Shown piece after piece: positions 9,208 through 17,343 of a stretch of 64,000 nt of DNA; position 1 is the first letter of the stretch, and every line of letters begins with the position of its first letter. A program made the translations under genes and the position numbers. The stretch is from Pseudomonas huaxiensis (GTDB lineage Bacteria > Pseudomonadota > Gammaproteobacteria > Pseudomonadales > Pseudomonadaceae), in the NCBI RefSeq assembly GCF_003231275.1, contig NZ_QKVL01000001.1, forward strand, positions 310,001 to 374,000. Reading direction: 5' to 3'. The notes beneath the pieces were generated by a model. It ran no database searches and was not told the origin of the DNA. It saw only the letters and a program-made list of their open reading frames with translations.

Positions 9208-9824
9208 GCGGCGATGCGCACGTTGTTCAGCACCACCGGACGCGCCCATTGCAGGTCGAATTCCAGATCGTGCTGCTGCTTGGCCAGGGTGATTTCGTCG
9301 AACGGTTCCGGGGCCGGATCCAGCAGATTGCGTTCCAGCTCGGCGATCGGCAGGTGCAGCGGGTACGACGACGGCGCCGGGCCTGGCTCCGGGTGTGGAT
9401 GCCCCTGATGCATGACGACCGGGCGCACCCAACTGCTGGTGGTGTCCAGTTGGCGCTGTTGTTCGATCAGTTCGGCGGCGCTGAACGGTGGCGCGGGCTT
9501 GTCCAGCAGGTCCAGCTCGAACTCGGCGATCGGCAGGAACAGCGGCTCTGGCGGGGTGATTTCGGTGTCTTGCACGTTGCACAGGCGCTGGCTGTGGATC
9601 TGCGCCAGGGTCTGGCTGCCGGTGATGGGTTCGCCAGTTTCGACATTCACTTCCTCGACCGGCAGCGGCGCCTGCACCACACCTTCTTCCTGCTGCGCGG
9701 CCAGGGCGCGGGCGAAGAAGTCCGACCACAGGTGGCTGACGCCGCCGAGGGTCTGGGTGTTGTGCCGGGCATAGTCACCAACGGGTGAAATGTAGCCGGA
9801 AGGAAGTTGAACAATCTCTGACAT
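9204..9824 (-). CDS. Unknown protein with an internal 46-residue duplication
   Basis: A 206-residue soluble protein that I do not recognise. Residues 94-139 and 155-200 are clear duplicates: both contain PL.LPIAE.E..LLD, then an E/L-rich helix with a QQ.(D/Q)L pattern, then W(V/A)RPVV. A linker rich in H, P and G (GHPHPEPGPAPSS) joins them. A degenerate third copy may lie near residues 53-90. No signal peptide, membrane helix or catalytic motif is visible, so a scaffold or binding role is more likely than an enzyme. It runs opposite to the preceding genes and its stop codon overlaps that of the extensin-like gene. The rsmJ gene starts 91 bases away, divergently. Confidence 0.75.
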   Translation of the reverse strand: MSEIVQLPSGYISPVGDYARHNTQTLGGVSHLWSDFFARALAAQQEEGVVQAPLPVEEVNVETGEPITGSQTLAQIHSQRLCNVQDTEITPPEPLFLPIAEFELDLLDKPAPPFSAAELIEQQRQLDTTSSWVRPVVMHQGHPHPEPGPAPSSYPLHLPIAELERNLLDPAPEPFDEITLAKQQHDLEFDLQWARPVVLNNVRIAA

Positions 9825-9914
9825 GGTCGTCGAAGAGCTCTGGCAAAATAGCGCGTACTTTTTTTATCGGCAGTCGTCGCCGATCTTTAACTTTTTTTCA
9901 GCAGGAAGGTGAGC

Positions 9915-10694
9915 GTGGAGCAGCGGTTGGAAGGCGGGATCCGGGTCGAGGCTCTGGCCGCGGACTATCAGGCGCGGGCCGAGCAGTGGGCGGCGCGGCT
10001 GGGCTTGCCGCTGCAGGATGACGACGCCGCGTTCGCCGTGCAGGTCGGGCCTGACGGGCTGCAGATCCAGCAACTCGGTCCGCAAGCGCCGGGGCCGGTG
10101 CGGGTGGACTTCGTTGAGGGCGCCGCGGCGCATCGACGGGTTTATGGTGGCGGCAGTGGGCAGATGATCGCCAAGGCGGTGGGTATCGCCCAAGGCGTGC
10201 GGCCGCAGGTGCTGGATGCCACGGCGGGGCTGGGCAAGGATGCTTTCGTACTCGCCAGCCTCGGCTGCCAGATGCAGTTGATCGAGCGTCAGCCGCTGGT
10301 GGCGGCGCTGCTGGAAGATGGCCTGGCCCGCGCTGCGGGGAATGCTGAAGTGGGCGCGATCGTCGCCCGGATGAACCTGCTGCACGGCAACGCCATCGAG
10401 CGCATGCGTGACTGGCAGGGTGAGGCGCCGCAGGTGATCTACCTCGACCCGATGTTCCCGCATCGCGACAAGAGCGCCTTGGTGAAAAAGGAAATGCGCG
10501 TATTCCGCCCGCTGGTGGGCGACGACCTCGACGCACCCGCGCTGCTCGAAGCAGCTCTGGCGCTGGCCACTCACCGGGTGGTGGTCAAGCGCCCGCGCAA
10601 GGCGCCGATCATCGACGGACCGAAGCCGAGCCATAGCCTTGAGGGGAAATCCAGCCGGTATGACATTTATCCGAAGAAGGCGCTGAAGCCTTAG
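9915..10694 (+). CDS. rsmJ: 16S rRNA (guanine(1516)-N(2))-methyltransferase RsmJ
   Basis: Methylates G1516 of 16S rRNA with S-adenosylmethionine. Visible are [19 protein letters not shown] (SAM site), the [14 protein letters not shown] catalytic segment in place of the usual NPPY, and [12 protein letters not shown] near the end, all characteristic of RsmJ. GTG at 9915 is preferred to GTG at 9909 because AGGAAGG lies five bases upstream of it and would overlap the other. The protein is 259 residues. It converges on the TetR gene across a REPIN. Confidence 0.93.
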   Translation: MEQRLEGGIRVEALAADYQARAEQWAARLGLPLQDDDAAFAVQVGPDGLQIQQLGPQAPGPVRVDFVEGAAAHRRVYGGGSGQMIAKAVGIAQGVRPQVLDATAGLGKDAFVLASLGCQMQLIERQPLVAALLEDGLARAAGNAEVGAIVARMNLLHGNAIERMRDWQGEAPQVIYLDPMFPHRDKSALVKKEMRVFRPLVGDDLDAPALLEAALALATHRVVVKRPRKAPIIDGPKPSHSLEGKSSRYDIYPKKALKP

Positions 10695-10753
10695 CGTTTC
10701 TCAGGGGCCGGTCGCTGGTGCGAGACGAACGTTGTGGGGGGAGGGCACTGTGT

Positions 10754-10784
10754 GCGGCTTGTCGGGCCCCGAACCGCAGCGATT
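10754..10784. repeat. Degenerate REP-like fragment
   Basis: GCGGCTTGTCGG and CCGAACCGCAGCGAT within this stretch match the aberrant left arm of the repeat at 22814-22857, but the GTGGGAGC head is eroded. It lies 35 bases from an intact REPIN, suggesting a decayed neighbour. Confidence 0.5.
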
Positions 10785-10817
10785 GGGGCCGATCAGCTAG
10801 CTTTTCCATCAGTGCTG

Positions 10818-10898
10818 GCCTCATCGCCGGCAAGACCGGCTCCCACAGTGACAGCGTGCACATAACACTGTGGGAGCCGGCTTGCCGGCGATGAGGCC
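10818..10898. repeat. REPIN (paired REP elements) between rsmJ and the TetR gene
   Basis: Two inverted copies of the REP sequence (GTGGGAGCCGGCTTGCCGGC type, right copy 10866-10897, left copy 10818-10849) flank a short variable centre. The whole can fold into one long hairpin with nested small palindromes. It sits between two convergent genes, a usual REPIN location. Confidence 0.9.
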
Positions 10899-10906
10899 CT
10901 CGATTT

Positions 10907-11542
10907 TCACACCCGATAAGCCCGCAAAAACAGTTCCACCACCTCTCGCACATGGGCCTCGGCGTCTTCGGCCTCCAACGGCCCGCCGCACCCCAGCAGC
11001 AACCTGAAGTTCGCCCCACCCTTGAGCAGGCAGAAGAAATGCTCGGCTGCCGTAGAGGGATTGGCCACCCGCAGTATTCCCCGCTCATCCGCCAGGCGCA
11101 GCAACGCCTCGGTCTCGCGCAGCACCCGTAACGGTCCCGCCTCGAAGAAAATCTGCCCGAGTTTCGGATCCTGCGGGCCCTGGGCAATGATCAGGCGATG
11201 CAGCTTCACCGAGTGATCGCTATTGATCAGCACCTGAAACCCGCGCCCGATCTTCAGCAGCACCTGCTCCAGCGGTACGCCTTCGGGCAGTTCGAAGATC
11301 AAACCGGGCAATTGCGCCTGGCAGGTGGCGACGATCGCCTCGGTGAACAGCGTTTCCTTGTCGTTGAAGTGGCTGTAGACCGTGAGTTTCGACACACCCG
11401 CCGCTGCCGCGACCGCATCCATGCTGGTGCTGGCATAGCCATTGGTGAGGAACAGCGTCTTGGCGGCCTCGAGAATGGCCTGGCGCTTGGCCAGGTCCTT
11501 GGGCCGGCCGGGGCCGGTGGACACTGCGGAATCGTTGGGCAT
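10907..11542 (-). CDS. mexL: TetR-family repressor, MexL-like
   Basis: A 211-residue TetR regulator. The N-terminal helix-turn-helix is visible (RQAILEAAKTLFLTNGY, then TSMDAVAAAAGVSKLTVYSHF). The C-terminal part is the ligand and dimer domain, with the TetR_C-type AEHFFCLLKGG segment. It is divergent from an RND adaptor-pump pair, the arrangement of P. aeruginosa mexL-mexJK, and length and GRPKDLAKRQAIL also fit; the symbol rests on that analogy. ATG at 11542 is chosen over 11590 because a GAG lies just upstream and the extra 16 residues are unlike the family. Confidence 0.82.
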   Translation of the reverse strand: MPNDSAVSTGPGRPKDLAKRQAILEAAKTLFLTNGYASTSMDAVAAAAGVSKLTVYSHFNDKETLFTEAIVATCQAQLPGLIFELPEGVPLEQVLLKIGRGFQVLINSDHSVKLHRLIIAQGPQDPKLGQIFFEAGPLRVLRETEALLRLADERGILRVANPSTAAEHFFCLLKGGANFRLLLGCGGPLEAEDAEAHVREVVELFLRAYRV

Positions 11543-11754
11543 TGGCTCGTATTTACAGGCTTGAAAGAGCGCAATGGTACACCCGGACACAACGGCTACA
11601 AGGATCGGCGTTCAGTCGGCAGGCCATTGCCTGCCGGGAGACGCGGGATTCCGACGGTCGGTGACGGCTGTGCTGCAATCCCGGACCAAGCCAACTGCGA
11701 AACAGACGATCCAGGTCTAAATGCCAGCTTCCCGCACGCAATACGCTGATTTAA

Positions 11755-11770
11755 TATACCCGCCAGTATA
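11755..11770. promoter_or_regulatory. Candidate TetR-regulator operator and overlapping divergent promoters
   Basis: TATAC (11755-11759) and GTATA (11766-11770) form an inverted repeat around a 6-base GC-rich centre, the usual shape of a TetR-family site. It overlaps a possible -10 for the pump (TATAAA, 11767-11772) and TATACT on the opposite strand for the regulator. It lies 36 bases before the adaptor start and about 210 bases before the regulator start. Confidence 0.5.
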
Positions 11771-11806
11771 AATATTCGAAGCACCCTTCGCGAAAGGTCA
11801 TTTCCC

Positions 11807-12907
11807 ATGTTGCGCCATGCCTTGCCCGTCGCTTTGCCCGCTCTTCTTATCGCGCTGTTGTCCGCTTGCGGGCAGGAAAGCACGCCGCCCACCGTCATCC
11901 GTCCCGCCATGGTGGTGCAGCCGCAGCCGGCATCGGCGGCGGTGGACAGCTACCCCGGCGAGGTGCGCGCGCGCTTCGAGCCGGAGCTGGCTTTCCGCAT
12001 TGGCGGCAAGGTGAGCAAGCGGCTGGTGGAGGAGGGGCAACGGGTCAAGGCCGATCAGCCGCTGGCCGAGCTGGACCCGCAGGACGTGCGCTTGCAACTG
12101 GAAGCGACCCGCGCGCAGATGGCCGCCGCCGAGGCCAACCTGAATCTGGTGCAGGCCGAGCGCGACCGCTACAAGACGCTGCTGGACCGGCAGATGGTCA
12201 GCCATTCGCAATACGACAACGCGGAAAACCTCTATCGCTCGGGCCTGGCCCGGGTCAAGCAGATGCGCGCCGAGTTCGACGTGGCGGGCAACCAGGCCGG
12301 GTATTCGGTGCTGCGCGCGACTCAGGACGGCGTGGTCGCCAAGCGTCAGGTGGAAGTCGGCCAGGTGGTCGCCGCCGGTCAGACTGTGTTCACCGTGGCT
12401 GCCGACGGTGAGCGCGAGGTGCTGATCAGTCTGCCGGAGCAGAACTTCGGTCGCTTCGCGGTGGGCCAGCCGGTCGCCGTGGAGCTGTGGTCGCAACCCG
12501 GCCAGCGCTTCGAGGGTCGTATCCGCGAGCTGTCGCCTGCCGCCGACCCGCGCTCGCGCACCTTCGCCGCGCGCATTGCCTTCAACACCGGCAAGGTGCC
12601 GGCCGAGCTGGGCCAGAGCGCCCGGGTCTTTATCCAGCACGCCGAGCAGATCCCGCTGGCGGTGCCGCTGTCGGCGCTGAGCGCGGAGAACGGTCAGACC
12701 TACGTCTGGCGTGTCGATGCCAACAACACCCTGAAACGCACCCCGGTACGGGTCGGCGCCTATGGTCAGGACAGCGTGCCGGTGCTGGAAGGCCTGAGCG
12801 CGTCCGACTGGGTGGTCGCCGCTGGCGGTCATGTGCTGCACGAGGGGCAGGAAGTACGGCCGGTGGACCGGTCCAATCGCGTGGTGAATCTGGCGGCCAA
12901 GGAGTAA
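11807..12907 (+). CDS. mexJ: RND efflux periplasmic adaptor lipoprotein, MexJ-like
   Basis: The membrane-fusion subunit of a tripartite efflux pump. The 366 residues begin with a lipoprotein signal (LSAC, Cys21). In order follow a beta-barrel/lipoyl half motif (YPGEVRARFEPELAFRIGGKV), a short alpha-helical hairpin (about 90-155), the second lipoyl half (VLRATQDGVVAKRQVEVGQVV), and beta-barrel and membrane-proximal domains. The length is close to MexJ of P. aeruginosa. The pump gene follows after six bases, so the two are co-transcribed. No outer-membrane channel gene is present. Confidence 0.88.
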   Translation: MLRHALPVALPALLIALLSACGQESTPPTVIRPAMVVQPQPASAAVDSYPGEVRARFEPELAFRIGGKVSKRLVEEGQRVKADQPLAELDPQDVRLQLEATRAQMAAAEANLNLVQAERDRYKTLLDRQMVSHSQYDNAENLYRSGLARVKQMRAEFDVAGNQAGYSVLRATQDGVVAKRQVEVGQVVAAGQTVFTVAADGEREVLISLPEQNFGRFAVGQPVAVELWSQPGQRFEGRIRELSPAADPRSRTFAARIAFNTGKVPAELGQSARVFIQHAEQIPLAVPLSALSAENGQTYVWRVDANNTLKRTPVRVGAYGQDSVPVLEGLSASDWVVAAGGHVLHEGQEVRPVDRSNRVVNLAAKE

Positions 12908-12913
12908 GTCCCG

Positions 12914-15900
12914 ATGGGTTTCAACCTCTCCGCCTGGGCCTTGCGCAACCGGCAGATCGTGCTGTTCCTGATGCTCCTGCTGGCTATCGTCGGGGCGTTG
13001 TCCTACACCAAATTGGGTCAGAGTGAAGACCCGCCGTTCACCTTCAAGGCCATGGTCATCCGCACCTTGTGGCCGGGCGCCAGCGCCGAGGAAGTCTCGC
13101 GCCAGGTCACCGAGCGCATTGAAAAGAAGCTGATGGAGACTGGCGAGTACGAAAAGATCGTGTCGTTCTCGCGGCCCGGAGAGTCGCAGGTCACCTTCAT
13201 GGCCCGCGACTCAATGCATTCGGCGCAGATTCCCGAGCTGTGGTACCAGATCCGCAAGAAGATCGCGGACATCCGCCACACCCTGCCGCCGGGTATCCAG
13301 GGGCCGTTCTTCAACGACGAGTTCGGCACCACCTTCGGCAACATCTACGCCCTGACCGGCGATGGTTTCGACTACGGCGTGCTCAAGGACTACGCCGACC
13401 GTGTGCAGATTCAACTGCAGCGGGTCAAGGACGTCGGCAAGGTCGAACTGGTCGGCCTGCAGGACGAAAAAATCTGGATCGAGCTGTCAAACACCAAGCT
13501 GTCCACCCTCGGCCTGCCGCTGGAGGCGGTGCAGAAAGCGCTGGAAGAACAGAACGCGGTGAGCACTGCGGGCTTCTTCGAAACGCCGACCGAGCGCCTG
13601 CAATTGCGTGTGACCGGACGCTTCGACAGCGTCGAGCAAATCGAGCAGTTTCCGATTCGCGTGGGCGAGCGCACCTTCCGCATCGGCGACGTCGCCCAGG
13701 TGCACCGCGGCTTCAACGACCCGCCCGCACCGCGCATGCGTTTCATGGGCGAGGACGCCATCGGCCTGGCCGTTTCGATGAAGGCGGGCGGCGACATTCT
13801 GGTGCTCGGCAAGGCGCTGGAAGTCGAGTTCGCCCGCATCGCCAACAACCTGCCGGCGGGCATGGAACTGCGCAAGGTCTCCGACCAGCCTGCGGCGGTG
13901 AAGACCGGCGTCGGCGAGTTTGTCCGCGTGCTGGTGGAAGCATTGGCGATCGTGTTGCTGGTGAGCTTCTTCTCCCTCGGCATGCGCACCGGCCTGGTGG
14001 TGGCGCTGGCGATTCCGCTGGTGCTGGCGATGACCTTCGCTGCGATGTATTACCTCGGCATCGGCCTGCACAAGATTTCCCTCGGCGCGCTGGTGCTGGC
14101 GCTGGGGCTGCTGGTGGACGATGCGATCATTGCCGTGGAGATGATGGCGATCAAGATGGAACAGGGCTTCGACCGCTTCAAGGCGGCGAGCTATGCCTGG
14201 ACCAGCACCGCCTTCCCGATGCTCACCGGTACGTTGATTACTGCGGCGGGCTTCCTGCCCATCGCTACCGCGCAATCCGGCACCGGCGAATACACCCGCT
14301 CGATCTTCCAGGTGGTGACCATCGCCCTGCTGGCTTCGTGGGTAGCGGCGGTGGTGTTCGTACCGTATCTGGGCGAGCGCCTGTTACCGGACCTGGCGAA
14401 ACTGCACCGGGAAAAACACGGTACGGGCGAGGGCGAGACGGACCCTTATGGCACGCCGTTCTACCAGCGCGTGCGCCGCGTGGTGAGCTGGTGCGTGGCC
14501 CGGCGCAAGACGGTGATCGTGCTGACCATCGCCCTGTTCGTCGGCAGTGTGATGAGCTTCCGCTTCGTCGAGCAGCAGTTCTTCCCGGCCTCCGGTCGTC
14601 TGGAACTGATGGTGGACCTGAAGCTGGCGGAAGGTGCGTCGCTGGCCAACACCGCCGAGCAGGTCAAGCGCGTGGAGGCGTTGCTCAAGGCGCGGCCGGG
14701 CATCGATAACTACGTGGCGTACGTTGGCACCGGTTCGCCGCGCTTCTACCTGCCGCTCGACCAGCAGTTGCCGGCGGCCAGCTTTGCTCAGTTCGTGGTG
14801 CTCGCGAAAACCATCGAAGACCGCGAAGCGCTGCGCACCTGGCTGATCGAAACCCTCAATGAGCAATTCCCCGACCTGCGTTCGCGGGTGACCCGCCTGG
14901 AAAACGGCCCGCCTGTGGGCTATCCGGTGCAGTTCCGGGTGACCGGCGAGCATATCGAGCAGGTCCGCGCGCTGGCGCGCAAGGTAGCGGCCAAGGTGCG
15001 CGAGAACCCGCACGTGGCCAACGTCCACCTGGACTGGGAGGAGCCGAGTAAGGTGGTCTACCTCAACATCGATCAGGACCGCGCGCGTGCGCTTGGCGTG
15101 AGCACGGCGAACCTGTCGAGGTTCCTGCAAAGTTCGCTGACCGGTAGCAGCGTCAGCCAGTACCGCGAAGACAACGAGCTGATCGAAATCCTGCTGCGTG
15201 GCACCCAGGAAGAACGTACCCAGCTGGCTCATCTGTCGAGCCTGTCGGTGCCCACCGACAATGGCCGCAGCGTGGCCCTGGCGCAGGTGGCGACCCTGGA
15301 ATACGGCTTCGAGGAAGGCATCATCTGGCACCGCAACCGCCTGCCGAGCGTGACTGTTCGTGCCGACATCTACGGCAAGGATCAGCCGGCGACCCTGGTC
15401 AAGCAGATCCTGCCGACCCTGGAGTCGGTGCGGGCCGAACTGCCGGATGGCTACTTGCTTGATGTCGGCGGCACGGTCGAGGACTCGGCGCGTGGGCAGA
15501 ACTCGGTGAACGCCGGCGTGCCGCTGTTCGTGGTGGTGGTACTGACCCTGTTGATGCTGCAACTGCGCAGCTTCTCGCGGATGGCGATGGTGTTCCTCAC
15601 CGCGCCGCTGGGGCTGATTGGTGTGGTGCTGTTCCTGATGGTGTTCCGCCAGCCGTTCGGCTTTGTCGCCATGCTCGGGACCATCGCCTTGTCGGGGATG
15701 ATCATGCGCAACTCGGTGATCCTGGTGGATCAGATCGAGCAGGACATCGCGGCGGGGCTGGGTCGCTGGCAGGCAATCATCGAGGCGACGGTGCGCCGCT
15801 TCCGGCCGATCGTACTGACCGCCCTGGCGGCGGTGCTGGCGATGATTCCGCTGTCACGGAGTGTGTTCTTCGGACCGATGGCGGTGGCGATCATGGGCGG

Positions 15901-15982
15901 GCTGATCGTGGCGACGGCGTTGACCTTGTTGTTCCTGCCGGCGCTGTATGCGGCGTGGTTCAGGGTCAAGCGAGAGGAATAA
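12914..15982 (+). CDS. mexK: RND multidrug efflux transporter, MexK-like
   Basis: The inner-membrane proton/drug antiporter of the pump. The 1022 residues show the HAE1-type layout: TM1 at about 12-30, a large periplasmic loop, TM2-6 at about 335-490, TM7 near 540, a second large loop, and TM8-12 from about 870 to the end. The proton-relay pair Asp402-Asp403 is in GLLVDDAIIAVE in TM4. Family motifs GQSEDPPFTFKAM and FFPASGR are visible. The protein resembles the MexK group rather than the MexB group, which are some 1040 residues. MexJK in P. aeruginosa recruits OprM or OpmH encoded elsewhere; the same is likely here. Confidence 0.9.
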   Translation: MGFNLSAWALRNRQIVLFLMLLLAIVGALSYTKLGQSEDPPFTFKAMVIRTLWPGASAEEVSRQVTERIEKKLMETGEYEKIVSFSRPGESQVTFMARDSMHSAQIPELWYQIRKKIADIRHTLPPGIQGPFFNDEFGTTFGNIYALTGDGFDYGVLKDYADRVQIQLQRVKDVGKVELVGLQDEKIWIELSNTKLSTLGLPLEAVQKALEEQNAVSTAGFFETPTERLQLRVTGRFDSVEQIEQFPIRVGERTFRIGDVAQVHRGFNDPPAPRMRFMGEDAIGLAVSMKAGGDILVLGKALEVEFARIANNLPAGMELRKVSDQPAAVKTGVGEFVRVLVEALAIVLLVSFFSLGMRTGLVVALAIPLVLAMTFAAMYYLGIGLHKISLGALVLALGLLVDDAIIAVEMMAIKMEQGFDRFKAASYAWTSTAFPMLTGTLITAAGFLPIATAQSGTGEYTRSIFQVVTIALLASWVAAVVFVPYLGERLLPDLAKLHREKHGTGEGETDPYGTPFYQRVRRVVSWCVARRKTVIVLTIALFVGSVMSFRFVEQQFFPASGRLELMVDLKLAEGASLANTAEQVKRVEALLKARPGIDNYVAYVGTGSPRFYLPLDQQLPAASFAQFVVLAKTIEDREALRTWLIETLNEQFPDLRSRVTRLENGPPVGYPVQFRVTGEHIEQVRALARKVAAKVRENPHVANVHLDWEEPSKVVYLNIDQDRARALGVSTANLSRFLQSSLTGSSVSQYREDNELIEILLRGTQEERTQLAHLSSLSVPTDNGRSVALAQVATLEYGFEEGIIWHRNRLPSVTVRADIYGKDQPATLVKQILPTLESVRAELPDGYLLDVGGTVEDSARGQNSVNAGVPLFVVVVLTLLMLQLRSFSRMAMVFLTAPLGLIGVVLFLMVFRQPFGFVAMLGTIALSGMIMRNSVILVDQIEQDIAAGLGRWQAIIEATVRRFRPIVLTALAAVLAMIPLSRSVFFGPMAVAIMGGLIVATALTLLFLPALYAAWFRVKREE

Positions 15983-16010
15983 ACCCGAGGGTGCTGGCTG
16001 GCCGGTGACT

Positions 16011-16088
16011 CTGTGGGAGCTGGCTTGCCAGCGATAGGGACTGACCTGGCAAGGGCGGCCTCATCGCTGGCAAGCCAGCTCCCACAGG
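16011..16088. repeat. REPIN between the RND pump and the DUF4197 gene
   Basis: CTGTGGGAGCTGGCTTGCCA (from 16011) and its inverted partner (16060-16088) flank a 30-base centre. It starts 28 bases after the pump stop and ends 17 bases before the 3' end of the opposing gene, so it fills a convergent junction. Confidence 0.9.
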
Positions 16089-16105
16089 TTCGGTGCAGCG
16101 CAGGA

Positions 16106-16795
16106 TCAGAGGGCGCCAAACACTTTCTTGGCCAGGCTGGTCGCCGCTGCCGCCGGGTTCTGGCGAATGGTTTCTTCCTGTTTGCCGATCATCTCGAACA
16201 GCCCATTGAGCGCCTGTTCGGTCACATAGCCCTCGATGTTCGCGCTCTTGGCATCCAGCACGCCAAGGGTCGCGGCCTGTCCGGCGAAGCTGTTGTATTG
16301 CTGGGCCAGGCCAACCTTGTCAGTCGCCTGCTTGACGATCGGCAGGAACTTGGCGCGGATCTGTTCCCGGCTGGTCTTGCTCAGGTACTGGGTCGCCGAG
16401 TCGTTGCCGCCGCTGAGAATGGTCTTGGCGTCATCCACGGTCATTTTCTTCACCGCGTCCACCAACAGCGCTTGGGCTTGTGGAACCGCCGCTTCGGCGG
16501 CCTTGTTCATGCTGGCTTCGAGCTCATCGACCTGTGCACCCATGCCGAACTGTTTCATTTTGCTCGCGACTTTGCCGAGTTTACCCGGCAGCTCGATACG
16601 GACGTCCTTGTTGTCGCTGAAACCACCAGGCGCACCCAGTTGTTTCACGGCAATCTGCGCGCCTTGAGTCAGGGCGTCTTTCAGGCCGCCGGCGGCGTCT
16701 TTCTGGCTCAGGTCGCCAAGCGACAGGGCCATGGCACTGGCCGACAGCAGCAGGCCTGCGCACAGGCCGGTAAAGGTGAGAGCGGGGCGGAACAT
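16106..16795 (-). CDS. DUF4197 domain-containing exported protein
   Basis: A 229-residue protein with a clear signal peptide (ending ASAMA-LSL). The mature part matches DUF4197: LGDLSQKDAAGGLKDALTQG at the start, ILSGGNDSATQYL in the middle, and YVTEQALNGLFEMIGKQE near the end. It is predicted periplasmic and helical; the role is unknown. ATG at 16795 has AAGGA seven bases upstream, while ATG at 16810 has none. It follows the YbaY-type lipoprotein gene with a 38-base gap, so the two are probably co-transcribed. Confidence 0.87.
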   Translation of the reverse strand: MFRPALTFTGLCAGLLLSASAMALSLGDLSQKDAAGGLKDALTQGAQIAVKQLGAPGGFSDNKDVRIELPGKLGKVASKMKQFGMGAQVDELEASMNKAAEAAVPQAQALLVDAVKKMTVDDAKTILSGGNDSATQYLSKTSREQIRAKFLPIVKQATDKVGLAQQYNSFAGQAATLGVLDAKSANIEGYVTEQALNGLFEMIGKQEETIRQNPAAAATSLAKKVFGAL

Positions 16796-16833
16796 GGCAG
16801 CATCCTTCATCGGGGAGCGATTGAACGGGGAAA

Positions 16834-17232
16834 TCAGCGGACCTGATCAACCTTGATCCGCAGCGGTTGTGGGTCGTTGCCGTCGAGCTTGACGCTGTGC
16901 TGTTCGGTGCTGATGAACAGCAACTTGCCGTCCAGCTCGATCCGCGCGCTCACCGCGTAGCGGTGGCCGGGTTTGACCTGGGCGGGGTTGTATTGCAGGT
17001 GGAAAGGCAGCGGCACCTGGCCGGAAACCTTGCCGCTCTGGCGCGTCAGGGTCACCGCCGGGGCGTCGGCCAGCGAAACGTCGAGCAGGCTGACATCGAG
17101 CGTAGCGGCGGGCGGCAGGGCAATGCGTTGCAGGTAGAAAACCTCGCCATCCAGCGCGGCTTTCGAGTCGGGGGTGTGGCTGGAGCAGGCTGCAAGCAGC
17201 GAGGCGCAGCACAGCGTAAAGAGTTTTTTCAT
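16834..17232 (-). CDS. YbaY-family lipoprotein
   Basis: A 132-residue lipoprotein: the signal MKKLFTLCCASLLAACSS has a lipobox LAAC. The rest is a beta-rich domain typical of the YbaY/DUF4377-like family, with FYLQRIALPPAATLDVSLLD and the later PLPFHLQYNPAQVKPGHRY and ARIELDGKLLFIS. Its function is unknown; an envelope location is predicted. AGGAG lies six bases before the start. A 15-bp hairpin lies just ahead of the ribosome site (17243-17277). Confidence 0.87.
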   Translation of the reverse strand: MKKLFTLCCASLLAACSSHTPDSKAALDGEVFYLQRIALPPAATLDVSLLDVSLADAPAVTLTRQSGKVSGQVPLPFHLQYNPAQVKPGHRYAVSARIELDGKLLFISTEQHSVKLDGNDPQPLRIKVDQVR

Positions 17233-17242
17233 GGAGTCTCCT

Positions 17243-17277
17243 GTCCTTGATGCCGGCTTGTGGCCGGCATCGAGGAC
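17243..17277. terminator. 15-bp stem-loop between plsB and the YbaY-type gene
   Basis: Arms 17243-17257 and 17263-17277 pair over 15 positions with one G-T pair and a 5-base loop. It lies 66 bases beyond the plsB stop and ends only 11 bases before the YbaY start, just in front of its AGGAG. No T run follows on the minus strand, so an attenuator or translational control element is as likely as a terminator. Confidence 0.5.
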
Positions 17278-17343
17278 TTTAGCGGATTTTTCGGTAATCG
17301 ACTTCCCGCAGAACTGTCGGATTATTCGTCGACTACAGGCGGA

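Noticed and set aside
13240..14709. Long open frame in another phase of the RND pump gene
   Set aside because: The translation is dominated by R, G, A and P, typical of out-of-phase GC-rich DNA, and the pump frame is complete with all motifs.
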